Shown piece by piece: positions 24,491 through 31,789 of a DNA stretch of 36,306 nucleotides. The notes under the pieces are model-generated. The model worked only from the letters and a program-made list of their open reading frames with translations, was not told where the DNA came from and did not search any database. Every line of letters begins with the position of its first letter. Position 1 is the stretch's first letter. Made by a program: the position numbers and the translations under genes. The DNA comes from Thermodesulfobacteriota bacterium (GTDB lineage Bacteria > Desulfobacterota > BSN033 > UBA1163): the NCBI GenBank assembly GCA_030017685.1, contig JASEHH010000031.1, forward strand, positions 1-36,306. The letters are read 5' to 3'.

Positions 24491-24578
24491 AATGATGGAA
24501 GATTGGAATAATGGAATGTTGGGTAAAACTAAAAGATAACTTCTCCTTACCCATTATTCCACTATTCCATCATTCCAC
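24491..24578. repeat. R5 inverted repeat of ATTCCA/TGGAAT words
   Basis: AATGATGGAAGATTGGAATA and GGAATGTTGGGTAA on the left face TTACCCATTATTCCACTATT and CCATCATTCCA on the right. The arms are imperfect and about 35 bases long around a short AT-rich centre. It lies 15 bases before the next start codon and may form a large hairpin in that gene's leader. Confidence 0.65.
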
Positions 24579-24593
24579 TTGAGGATATAACCG

Positions 24594-25469
24594 ATGGACT
24601 CACACTGGATTCTTCTAATCGATCCCTTTAAAAATCTCCTGAACACCTACCGGATGATTTTGGAGGAGGAAAATTATTGTATTGATACAGCCCTCAATAC
24701 GAAAGACGCCCACTCTCTTTTTGATAAAAGGCCATACTCGGCTATCCTGATGGAATATATCCCGCCCTTTGAGCATTTGCAGGGACTGATCCGGTGGATG
24801 AAAGAAAAGTCTCCTGAAATCTATATCCTGATGGTGACGAATGCGGCGGTGGACGAAACCACCTATGAGAAACTTTTTGAGATAGGGGTCGATGACTTCA
24901 TTCTAAAACCCTATTCACCGCAAAAAATTATCGCCCATATTAAGAAAGGGTTGAGACAACGGGAGGTGACCTCTAAAGTGCAAGATTTGGAAAGCTTGAA
25001 CCTCCTCGACCCCATCTCGAGAGAGATGGAGGGATTGGTTTTCAACAAAATCTTTTTGAACCGTTATCTACGACAGGAGATCAAGAGAGCGAAAAGGCAC
25101 CGACATTCTTTCTCGATTCTTCTCACCCAGATCCCGGCTAAGGAGAGGGCAGGGGAACCATCCGTCCGTTTTTATGGAGAATTGTCAAAGTTGATTAGAA
25201 GATTCATCAGGGAAGAAGACGTCGTGGCAAAGAATAATGGGGAGATCGCCCTCCTCCTTCCCGAAACAGACCAGATGGGCTCAAAAGCTCTGGGAGGAAG
25301 ACTTTCACATTTAATCCGGAATCATCCCCCATTTCAGTACGACGATCTCTACCATGGAATGGCTCAAATTTTATCTTTTCAATACTTTACCTATCCTGAT
25401 CCTTTTGATCTACCCGAGCCCCTCGCAGCGGCGGTTGAAGACCTGAAGAAGGAATATCCCCATCATTAG
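24594..25469 (+). CDS. Degenerate receiver plus degenerate GGDEF-like protein
   Basis: 291 residues. Residues 1-~125 have receiver-fold patterns (LLIDPFKNLLNTYRMILEEE; DFILKPYSPQKIIAHIKKGL). The acidic pair is reduced to D10-P11, and the phospho-acceptor position is Glu (E54 in AILMEYIPP), a change that often mimics phosphorylation. Residues ~140-285 follow the GGDEF-domain outline: a NKIFLNRYLRQEIKRAKRHRHSFSILL opening and REEDVVAKNNGEIALLLPETD, where the GGDEF signature is replaced by NNGEI. It should not make cyclic di-GMP. A binding or scaffold role is inferred. GAGGA precedes the ATG. Confidence 0.75.
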   Translation: MDSHWILLIDPFKNLLNTYRMILEEENYCIDTALNTKDAHSLFDKRPYSAILMEYIPPFEHLQGLIRWMKEKSPEIYILMVTNAAVDETTYEKLFEIGVDDFILKPYSPQKIIAHIKKGLRQREVTSKVQDLESLNLLDPISREMEGLVFNKIFLNRYLRQEIKRAKRHRHSFSILLTQIPAKERAGEPSVRFYGELSKLIRRFIREEDVVAKNNGEIALLLPETDQMGSKALGGRLSHLIRNHPPFQYDDLYHGMAQILSFQYFTYPDPFDLPEPLAAAVEDLKKEYPHH

Positions 25470-25533
25470 GTTGCCTTTTTATTCCAGAACCGAAACTCCC
25501 CGAAATGATTTAAATTAATTCTCTCCCATGTGT

Positions 25534-25560
25534 CATTTGGCTCACTAAATGTGCCAAATG
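25534..25560. promoter_or_regulatory. Palindrome at enhancer distance from a -24/-12 site
   Basis: CATTTGGC (25534-25541) and GCCAAATG (25553-25560) are perfect 8-base inverted arms around 11 bases. A second small palindrome, GTTCATCTGAAC, follows at once. They lie about 110-130 bases before the candidate -24/-12 promoter at 25660, the usual range for sigma-54 activator sites. Confidence 0.4.
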
Positions 25561-25659
25561 GTTCATCTGAACAATTATCGAAATATTTCCAAAAGACTTT
25601 CTCTCATCAATCATCAATCAAATCGATAGATTACAAAGTTTTTAGGAGAAGCCAATAAA

Positions 25660-25676
25660 TTGGTATTATTATTGCT
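25660..25676 (+). promoter_or_regulatory. Candidate sigma-54 (-24/-12) promoter
   Basis: TTGGTATTATTATTGCT: GG at 25662-25663 and GC at 25674-25675 with exactly 10 bases between. The -12 element TTGCT is good; the -24 element has TGGTAT in place of TGGCAC. The gene served would start at 25810, beyond an R2 repeat that would lie in the leader. Confidence 0.45.
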
Positions 25677-25700
25677 ATTGAATACGAAGCTAAGGTCAAT

Positions 25701-25800
25701 TGGTTAAGGTTACGCTCAAAGAATTAAAAGACTAGCCTTTTATTAACGATATAGGCCTCCCTGCCTGCCGGCAGGCAGGGTCACCGTTAAACTTAACCTT
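25701..25800. repeat. R2 palindromic repeat, copy 5, with nested R6 palindrome
   Basis: GGTTAAGGTTACGCTCAAAG, GAATTAAAAGACTAGCC and TTTTATTAACGATATAGGCC match the inverted R2 form of copy 4. A perfect 22-base palindrome (25759-25780, core CTGCCTGCCGGCAGGCAG) follows, then the arm GTCACCGTTAAACTTAACC. The nested palindrome is the same as in R2 copy 2 and in truB. Confidence 0.75.
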
Positions 25801-25809
25801 TTTCTACCC

Positions 25810-26211
25810 ATGACAAAAGAAACTATTCTCATCCTCAATAAAGAACGCAGGGATTCCTCTCATCTAAAAACCTTTTTAGAAAAAGAGAAATATATTGTGC
25901 TCCCGGTCAATACCATTGATAGGCTATTAACCAATTTTCAGGAATTCGAAGTTTCAGGGGTCATTGTTGATCTTAATGTGGATCGTCTTTCCCTTTTTGA
26001 AATCATTAAAAAAATAAGGGAAAGGTTGCCCGAACTCTATGTCATGATGATGGTGGATGGGAAGATTGGCGAAAAGGAGCATCAGAAGGTGATCGAGACA
26101 GGGGTTCAGGATTTCTTTGTCAAGCCGATGTCTTACGAAAAAATCCTTTTTCACCTTAAAAGCGGATTGAAACAGCGCAAAAAATATCTTCAAAAAAGAG
26201 CGGAAAGCTAA
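25810..26211 (+). CDS. Stand-alone receiver-like protein, partly degenerate
   Basis: 133 residues covering one receiver domain. The phospho-acceptor Asp is kept (D54 in VIVDLN) and so is the switch Lys (FFVKPMS). The acidic metal-binding pair at the end of strand 1 is N10-K11 followed by E12 (LILNKER), and the conserved Thr/Ser after strand 4 appears to be lost (MMMVDGK). Magnesium-dependent phosphorylation is therefore doubtful. The C-terminal helix runs into a basic tail (LKQRKKYLQKRAES). It is followed after 40 bases by the GAF-type activator, which has no receiver of its own, so a regulatory pairing is plausible. Confidence 0.75.
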   Translation: MTKETILILNKERRDSSHLKTFLEKEKYIVLPVNTIDRLLTNFQEFEVSGVIVDLNVDRLSLFEIIKKIRERLPELYVMMMVDGKIGEKEHQKVIETGVQDFFVKPMSYEKILFHLKSGLKQRKKYLQKRAES

Positions 26212-26251
26212 TCCAATCAGATTGTTCGAACAGTGATGGAGGAGTGAAATC

Positions 26252-27913
26252 ATGGAACTGAATGCCCTGCCTAAGACATTTGAAAAAATCCCGGAAAGTT
26301 CCTTCTTCATGGACAAAGGCAATCGGGCATTCGGCCTCTTCCAGAAGGTCCAGGGGGCGATGCGTCATGTGCCTGATTTTGGTGAAACCTGCAGGGCAAT
26401 TTTGGATGTTGTGATCGAAGAGACCAATGCCGAAAACTGCTCTCTGATGTTGAAAGACCCCGTTTCCGGATATCTCGTGGTTCGTTCAGCCCGAGGGAAG
26501 GGTGAACAAAAGAGTGTTTTTTACCCCGAACAGCCTGAAAATGGAGAAAGATTTAAATCTGGAGATGGCATTGCGGGGAAAGTTCTCAAAGAAGGACAGG
26601 TCATCATGCTGAATGATGTGAAAAAAGAGCCCCATTTCTTAAAGGCAGATGGCTTGAGCGAAAAAGTAAATTCACTGATCTGTTTCCCCATCCGGGAAGA
26701 GGATCAAGTCGTGGGAGTATTTAACATCAGTCATTCCCAAAAAGGAGCCTTCAACGAAGGAGATAAATGGGTGCTGTCCTATATCTCCAACCAGGTTGGA
26801 ATGGCTCTCACCTCTTCACGGTTCTTTTTAGAGATAAAGGAAATGCACCGTTTAATGAAGCGTTCTGAAAAGCCTTCGCCTGCCGCCCCTCCCGCCTTTG
26901 TGGAAGTCGGCGAAATGACTCGTGAGAACGGGATTTTTATCTATGCAAGTGAAAAAATGCATCGAATTAAAGAACTGATTGATCAGGTTGCCAATACAGA
27001 CGTGACGGTCCTGCTCCAGGGAGAAAGCGGCGTTGGAAAAGAGGTAGTTGCCCGCTCGATCCATCTCAATTCTTTTCGGAAAGAAAAGCCATTTGTCAAA
27101 GTGAATTGCGCCGCTCTTCCGCAAGAACTTCTGGAGAGTGAACTGTTTGGCTATGAGAAGGGTGCCTTTACGGGGGCTTACCGGCAGAAACCAGGAAAAT
27201 TTGAACTCGCCCACACCGGTACGATCTTTTTAGACGAGATTTCAGAGATGAGCCCCTCTCTCCAGGGCAAGCTTTTACAAGTGCTTCAGGACAGGGAATT
27301 TTCAAGATTGGGAGGGAAGAAAGATATATGGGTGGATGTTCGGGTATTGGCTGCTACCAATAAAAATATCGAAGAAATGGTGAACCATGAACGATTTCGT
27401 GAAGATCTCTATTATCGTCTCAATGTCGTCAACGTTACCCTTCCTCCTCTGAGGGAGAGGAAGGAGGAAATTCCCGTTTTTATCGAATATTTTTTGGATA
27501 AATTCAGCAAAAAATACCAAAAAAAGGTACACCCCTTATCGAGCAAGATCATGAGAATTTTTAAACAACATCGTTGGATGGGAAATGTTCGAGAACTGGA
27601 GAATGTCATTCAGCGTTATGTGATTCTTGAAAACGAAAAGATGATTATGGATGAATTAACTTATGGGATCATCGAGAATGCGACCATCGAAAAAGAAAAG
27701 TCCATCGCCCATTCAAAAGCCTGGCCTTCGTTGAAGGATGCCTATAGAGAAGCTACGACCAAAGCGGAATCCGAGAGCATTCTCAAGGCATTGCAGATAA
27801 CGAACTGGAATAGAAAAAGAGCAGCCCAACTCCTCAATATTAGCTATAAAGCCCTCCTTTATAAGATTAAAGATAGTGGCATTGACAAACTCATTCTCCC
27901 ACTGGCGACTTAA
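26252..27913 (+). CDS. GAF-domain sigma-54-dependent transcriptional activator
   Basis: 553 residues. A GAF domain (~45-195) with AENCSLMLKDPVSGYLVVRSARG, GDGIAGKVLKEGQVIMLNDV and LICFPIREEDQVVGVFNIS; then AAA+ with GESGVGKE (257-264), GAFTGA (304-309), D328-E329 in IFLDEISEM, AATN sensor I and LNVVNVTLPPLRER; then a Fis-type helix-turn-helix ([20 protein letters not shown]). All catalytic residues are intact. The GAF domain should sense a small ligand or a partner. GGAGGAG upstream. Its helix-turn-helix is almost the same as that of the next activator (SYKALLYKI), suggesting shared DNA sites. Confidence 0.94.
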   Translation: MELNALPKTFEKIPESSFFMDKGNRAFGLFQKVQGAMRHVPDFGETCRAILDVVIEETNAENCSLMLKDPVSGYLVVRSARGKGEQKSVFYPEQPENGERFKSGDGIAGKVLKEGQVIMLNDVKKEPHFLKADGLSEKVNSLICFPIREEDQVVGVFNISHSQKGAFNEGDKWVLSYISNQVGMALTSSRFFLEIKEMHRLMKRSEKPSPAAPPAFVEVGEMTRENGIFIYASEKMHRIKELIDQVANTDVTVLLQGESGVGKEVVARSIHLNSFRKEKPFVKVNCAALPQELLESELFGYEKGAFTGAYRQKPGKFELAHTGTIFLDEISEMSPSLQGKLLQVLQDREFSRLGGKKDIWVDVRVLAATNKNIEEMVNHERFREDLYYRLNVVNVTLPPLRERKEEIPVFIEYFLDKFSKKYQKKVHPLSSKIMRIFKQHRWMGNVRELENVIQRYVILENEKMIMDELTYGIIENATIEKEKSIAHSKAWPSLKDAYREATTKAESESILKALQITNWNRKRAAQLLNISYKALLYKIKDSGIDKLILPLAT

Positions 27914-28022
27914 ATTTCCATATCATATTAAGGAGTTGAGCGTTGATCATAAAGAAAACACATCAAATCAGAAAATCTTTGAAAAAGAGAACTTCCCGTC
28001 CTTTTTTCGATAATATAGGGGG

Positions 28023-28069
28023 AAAAGTGGTAACGATTTACCACATTTTCCTGAATCGTTACCACTTTT
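28023..28069 (+). terminator. Perfect 16-bp hairpin with overlapping alternative stem
   Basis: AAAAGTGGTAACGATT (28023-28038) and AATCGTTACCACTTTT (28054-28069) pair perfectly, followed by a T-rich tail. It lies 110 bases after the GAF activator stop and can serve as its terminator. GTGGTAACGATTTACCAC (28027-28044) is also a palindrome, so GTGGTAA/TTACCAC occurs three times. The site lies ~130-175 bases before the transcript start of the -24/-12 promoter at 28172, the right distance for an activator-binding site. Confidence 0.7.
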
Positions 28070-28171
28070 TTATTTTTTATTTAAAAAAAATGTGTAATTT
28101 GTTTCAACTTTTAAGTAAAGAAATTCATATGGTTACCAAAGGTTAGAAGATAACCAATAAATTATCTTTGC

Positions 28172-28188
28172 TTGGCACTTTAGTTGCT
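28172..28188 (+). promoter_or_regulatory. Sigma-54 (-24/-12) promoter
   Basis: TTGGCAC, five bases, TTGCT: a full match to the YTGGCAC-N5-TTGCW core, with GG (28174-28175) and GC (28186-28187) 10 bases apart. Transcription would start near 28199, only about 6 bases before the ATG at 28205. It probably drives the PspF-shaped gene, the small gene after it and possibly the polysaccharide operon from 29821. Confidence 0.85.
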
Positions 28189-28204
28189 TTTTAATTCAAT
28201 CGTT

Positions 28205-29260
28205 ATGAATAACTTTTCTAAAATCATTTTTTCTAATAGTTTAAAGATGAAAAAGGTCAAAACCATTATTGATCAAGTCGCGCACACCGATATCACAGTT
28301 TTAATAAAAGGCGAAAGCGGAACGGGAAAGAAATTAATAGCCAAGACGATTCACGATATTTCTCCGAGGGGAAAAAACCATTTTGTAAAACTGAATTGTG
28401 CTGCCATTCCTAAAAGCCTCCTTGAGAGCGAGCTTTTTGGGTTTGAAAAGGGGGCCTTTACAGGAGCCCACCTCAAGAAGCCGGGGAAGTTCGAATTAGC
28501 CAATGGAGGAACAATATTGCTAAATGACATCGGTGAGATAGACATTTCTAATCAGGGCAAACTTCTCCAAGTCCTCCAGGATGGAAAATTTTCTCGATTG
28601 GGAGGAGATGGGGATGTCCTGATCGATGCCCGGATTATCGTCACCACTAAAAATCATTTGGAAAGGTCTATGATGGAAGGGCTTTTCCGTGAGGACCTCT
28701 TCTACAGGATTAATGTCATCAGCATCACGGTTCCTCCCTTAAGGGAACGGAAGGAACAGATCCTTCCACTCACCCAATATTTTTTCAATTTTTTTAAAGA
28801 GAAATATAGACGGGATGTCCCCTTCCTCTCGCCGAAAGCCACCAAGATATTCAAAGAATACCTTTGGCCTGGAAACATCCGGGAATTAGAGAACATCGTC
28901 AAGCGGAGGGTCGTCACATCGGATGAAGAGGCGGTCATTCAAATGCTTCTCGGAAAAAAGGAAAATGGCGAGATCGTCGTCGAATCCTTAAGGCCCAACG
29001 GCATCGGAGAACCGCTCCTCAATTTGAAGGAAGTGGGAAGAAAAGCAGGTGAAGAAGCGGAGAAAGATCTCATTCATGCCACCCTCCATGAGACCCATTG
29101 GAATCGAAAGGAGGCAGCTAAATTACTCCGTATCAGTTATAAGGCGTTGCTCTATAAAATTGAGAAATACCATTTGAATAATGGGAGGGAGTATCAGGGA
29201 AAGGGAGAGATGGCCGGGTCAATCGTAAGACCCATCTCAAGCAGGACTGGAGGGATGTGA
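28205..29260 (+). CDS. PspF-shaped sigma-54 activator with altered Walker B and sensor I
   Basis: 351 residues: an AAA+ domain without any N-terminal regulatory domain, then a Fis-type helix-turn-helix ([20 protein letters not shown]). Walker A is GESGTGKK (36-43), GAFTGA is at 83-88 and the arginine-finger pair is R162/R168 ([10 protein letters not shown]). Walker B reads LLND (N107-D108) where LDE is expected, and sensor I reads TTKN (K149) in place of ATN. The neighbours at 23024 and 26252 keep LDE and TN. ATP hydrolysis is therefore doubtful although sigma-54 contact residues remain. ATG 28205 fits the family length and gives PspF-like numbering; an upstream TTG lies inside the promoter. 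It is only ~6 bases from the predicted transcript start. Confidence 0.88.
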   Translation: MNNFSKIIFSNSLKMKKVKTIIDQVAHTDITVLIKGESGTGKKLIAKTIHDISPRGKNHFVKLNCAAIPKSLLESELFGFEKGAFTGAHLKKPGKFELANGGTILLNDIGEIDISNQGKLLQVLQDGKFSRLGGDGDVLIDARIIVTTKNHLERSMMEGLFREDLFYRINVISITVPPLRERKEQILPLTQYFFNFFKEKYRRDVPFLSPKATKIFKEYLWPGNIRELENIVKRRVVTSDEEAVIQMLLGKKENGEIVVESLRPNGIGEPLLNLKEVGRKAGEEAEKDLIHATLHETHWNRKEAAKLLRISYKALLYKIEKYHLNNGREYQGKGEMAGSIVRPISSRTGGM

Positions 29261-29718
29261 TGGCGGGTGACAGGGAGACCTTCATGGATGAGTTCAGACC
29301 ATCCCATGGAAAGGTATTGGATCGGGATCTTTTCTTCTTTCTTTTAGATCTTGAGGTGAAGCGGGCTCGACGTTATCAAAACTTTCTCTGCCTATTGCTC
29401 CTCAAAATAAATCCATTTTTAAAAAATGATGTTCAAGAGGAGAAGGACGCCTATAGCCGGATATTGAGTGATATTTTGACTGAGGAGACTCGGGAGAGCG
29501 ATATCATTGGTGCTCTTGAAATAAATCATCTCGCCGTTCTCCTCCCCTATGCCGATGCTTCGGCAGGAGGTCGTGCTAAGTCACGCTATGAAAAGACTCT
29601 GGAATATTACGATTTTGATAATAAAGGGTTTAAAGTGATGATCGATCAGGTCTGTTTCCCTGTCAATGGAGCGGATACAGGCGATCTTCTCAGAAAGGCA
29701 TTGGGAGCAGAGGCATAG
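29260..29718 (+). CDS. Degenerate GGDEF-like protein
   Basis: 152 residues. The outline follows a diguanylate cyclase domain: DRDLFFFLLDLEVKRARRYQNFLCLLLLKIN, then RILSDILTEETRESDIIGALEINHLAVLLPYAD. The R..D...R.GGDEF..LLP core is reduced to RESDIIGALEINHLAVLLP, so GGDEF is lost and cyclase activity is unlikely. It resembles the C-terminal half of the 24594-25469 protein. GGAGGG is 5 bases before ATG 29260 and the gene overlaps the upstream stop by one base; a GTG at 29257 is possible. It is coupled to the PspF-shaped activator and may be its partner. Confidence 0.7.
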   Translation: MAGDRETFMDEFRPSHGKVLDRDLFFFLLDLEVKRARRYQNFLCLLLLKINPFLKNDVQEEKDAYSRILSDILTEETRESDIIGALEINHLAVLLPYADASAGGRAKSRYEKTLEYYDFDNKGFKVMIDQVCFPVNGADTGDLLRKALGAEA

Positions 29719-29820
29719 ATAAACCATGGGTCAAGGGAAGGGGTCCAGTGAAATGTTTTAAGACCCGGAACCCTCGAATTCTTGGATCCTAAAACCCTTA
29801 AGGAAACTAAGGAGAACGAA

Positions 29821-30435
29821 ATGAAAAAATTAGTGACCGTCGGAATCATAGGGTTAGCGATCTTTTGTATATCGACTCCAATCGCATACCCTCAAACTGG
29901 CAAAGAGGTTCTATTAAAAAAAGAATCTCAGGCTGAAGTCGCTGCGGATAGTGACCGTTACATCATAGGGGCTGAGGATGTTCTTTACATCCATGTGTGG
30001 AGGGAGGAAACCGTAACCAAAACGGTTTCGGTAAGAATGGATGGGAGGATCTCCATCCCTCTTGTCGACGAGATTCAGGCAGCAGGGCTTACCCCTCTCC
30101 AATTGAAAGAAAAATTGACCGAGAGGTTGAAAGAATTTGTCGATGATCCCTATATCACCGTCATTGTCATGGAGGCTAATAGTTTTAAGGTCTACATTTC
30201 TGGTCAGATCAAAAGTCCAGGGGTCCTCCGTCTCAGAAGTGAAACCTCTCTTGTCCAAGCTATCTCCATGGTGGGCGGATTTACAGAATGGGCCAATCAG
30301 AGCAAAATTATCATCATTCGAAAGGAAGATGGAAAAGAGAAGCGAATCACAGTCAATTATAAAAAGATTATAAAAGGAGAGGATCTGGACCTAAATCTCA
30401 CATTGAAGGCAGGAGATACAATCATTGTGCCTTAA
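29821..30435 (+). CDS. Polysaccharide export protein, Wza-like (PEP-CTERM/XrtA type)
   Basis: 204 residues. A signal sequence (1-~24, cut near AYPQ) precedes a Poly_export domain (~44-120: YIIGAEDVLYIHVWREE, VSVRMDGRISIPLVDEIQAAGLTPLQLKEKL) and one SLBB domain (~122-180: VYISGQIKSPGVLRLRSETSLVQAISMVGGFTEWA). This short form carries one SLBB and no clear lipobox (LAIFC is a poor match), unlike classical lipoprotein Wza. It should form the periplasmic/outer-membrane channel for a polysaccharide. AAGGAG precedes ATG 29821; the frame opens earlier at 29782 without support. First gene of the polysaccharide operon. Confidence 0.92.
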   Translation: MKKLVTVGIIGLAIFCISTPIAYPQTGKEVLLKKESQAEVAADSDRYIIGAEDVLYIHVWREETVTKTVSVRMDGRISIPLVDEIQAAGLTPLQLKEKLTERLKEFVDDPYITVIVMEANSFKVYISGQIKSPGVLRLRSETSLVQAISMVGGFTEWANQSKIIIIRKEDGKEKRITVNYKKIIKGEDLDLNLTLKAGDTIIVP

Positions 30436-30459
30436 ATAGCTAAGGAGGGGGGGCTAGGA

Positions 30460-31767
30460 ATGATGAAAAAAATGAGGAAGATAGGTCTGAAATTAGGAAT
30501 GGTTTTCATTCTATTTTTGTTAGAAACACCTTTCAGTGATGGTCGAGATTTAGATGATTTTTGGACTCGATTCCATCCATATATTACTGTTCAGGAGGAA
30601 TACAACAGTAACATCAATCTCACTCCTACGAACAGAAAGGATAATTTTATCACGACCCTCTCTCCAGGGATTAAGTTTTCTACCTCTGAGGAAAAGTATG
30701 GAGTAGATTTGGACGTCCGCGCGGGATTCATTTTTTATGCAAAAGAACATGAGGAGAATTACACCAGTCTTCATGGAACACTCAACGCATGGTATGCATT
30801 GACTAAAAATCTGAATTTCCGAGTAAAAGATTACGTCGTCCGATCGGATGAGATTAGAGAGGCAGAATATTCTTCTACTTCGGTAGAGGGCCAATATCTT
30901 CCTTCAAGAACGAGGAAGAGAGAGCCCTATATCCGGAATGTTATTGAGCCCTCGGTCCAGTATCAGTTTGGCAGGGAAAATATGATTGCCCTGAATTACC
31001 GTAATAACCTCTATGAGATTCAAAGTCGGACATCCGAAGATAGCATGGAAAACTTTATCAGTCCAAGAATCATCTATTGGTTCGATATCAGAAATGGAGT
31101 GTCCTTCGAATATGGCCTCACGCTTGGACATTTTGAGAGATCCCCGGATTTAACCGGCCATATGGCGATGGGCCGATACACTCACCGCTTGAATCCGAAA
31201 ACTTCCATCTTCGGAGAATATACTCAACTGTGGCGGAATTTCGATCCCCCTTCCGTTGATTATGCGGTTTATCGACCGAGCCTAGGGATTGAACATACTT
31301 TCAATCCAACGCTAAGTGTAAGAATCCAGGGAGGGTATTACTGGGAAAATCCTGCAAAGGGGTCAACCCAGGGTGGCCCCTTTTACGACCTGTTTGTCAC
31401 ACAGCGGGCCCAAAAAACAACCTATACTCTCTCTTTGCAAGGCGGATACAAGGAGGACTACTTCTCTGCTGAAAACAGAGGCTTCACTCAATACCACCGT
31501 CTCCTGGGAAGGGTGAACTATCAGCTTCTTAAAGAGATGAATCTTGGACTTTTTAACAGTTATGAATGGGCCAAGCTTCCTGGAGGTGTTATCGGAGGGA
31601 GAAAAGAGACCAATCATATATGGGGGATCGGAGGAAATGCCTCCTACCGGCTTTTTCGTTGGTTAACAGTGGCCCTCGAGGCTTCTCATCGGGAAAACCA
31701 TTCCAATCTTGATGGGAACGACTATAGCGAATATCGAGGAATCTTAAGAATCACGGCAGCCTTTTAA
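30460..31767 (+). CDS. Outer-membrane beta-barrel of the polysaccharide locus
   Basis: 435 residues. A signal peptide (1-~28, FILFLLETPFSDG) is followed by alternating amphipathic strands throughout: FHPYITVQEEYNSNINLTP, VDLDVRAGFIFYAKE, FRVKDYVVRSDE, VSFEYGLTLGHFER, VRIQGGYYW, and a final strand closing with RGILRITAAF, an aromatic C-terminal residue typical of outer-membrane insertion. The N-terminus and context match the beta-barrel found in PEP-CTERM/XrtA exopolysaccharide loci, where it may be the outer-membrane part of export. AAGGAGG before the ATG, 24 bases after the export gene. Confidence 0.85.
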   Translation: MMKKMRKIGLKLGMVFILFLLETPFSDGRDLDDFWTRFHPYITVQEEYNSNINLTPTNRKDNFITTLSPGIKFSTSEEKYGVDLDVRAGFIFYAKEHEENYTSLHGTLNAWYALTKNLNFRVKDYVVRSDEIREAEYSSTSVEGQYLPSRTRKREPYIRNVIEPSVQYQFGRENMIALNYRNNLYEIQSRTSEDSMENFISPRIIYWFDIRNGVSFEYGLTLGHFERSPDLTGHMAMGRYTHRLNPKTSIFGEYTQLWRNFDPPSVDYAVYRPSLGIEHTFNPTLSVRIQGGYYWENPAKGSTQGGPFYDLFVTQRAQKTTYTLSLQGGYKEDYFSAENRGFTQYHRLLGRVNYQLLKEMNLGLFNSYEWAKLPGGVIGGRKETNHIWGIGGNASYRLFRWLTVALEASHRENHSNLDGNDYSEYRGILRITAAF

Positions 31768-31789
31768 CAGGTTAACAGGGGAGAAAAAA

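Noticed and set aside
27943-28146. 67-codon frame from a TTG after the GAF activator
   Set aside because: It spans the perfect hairpin at 28023-28069 and has low-complexity Lys/Phe-rich composition; more likely intergenic regulatory DNA.
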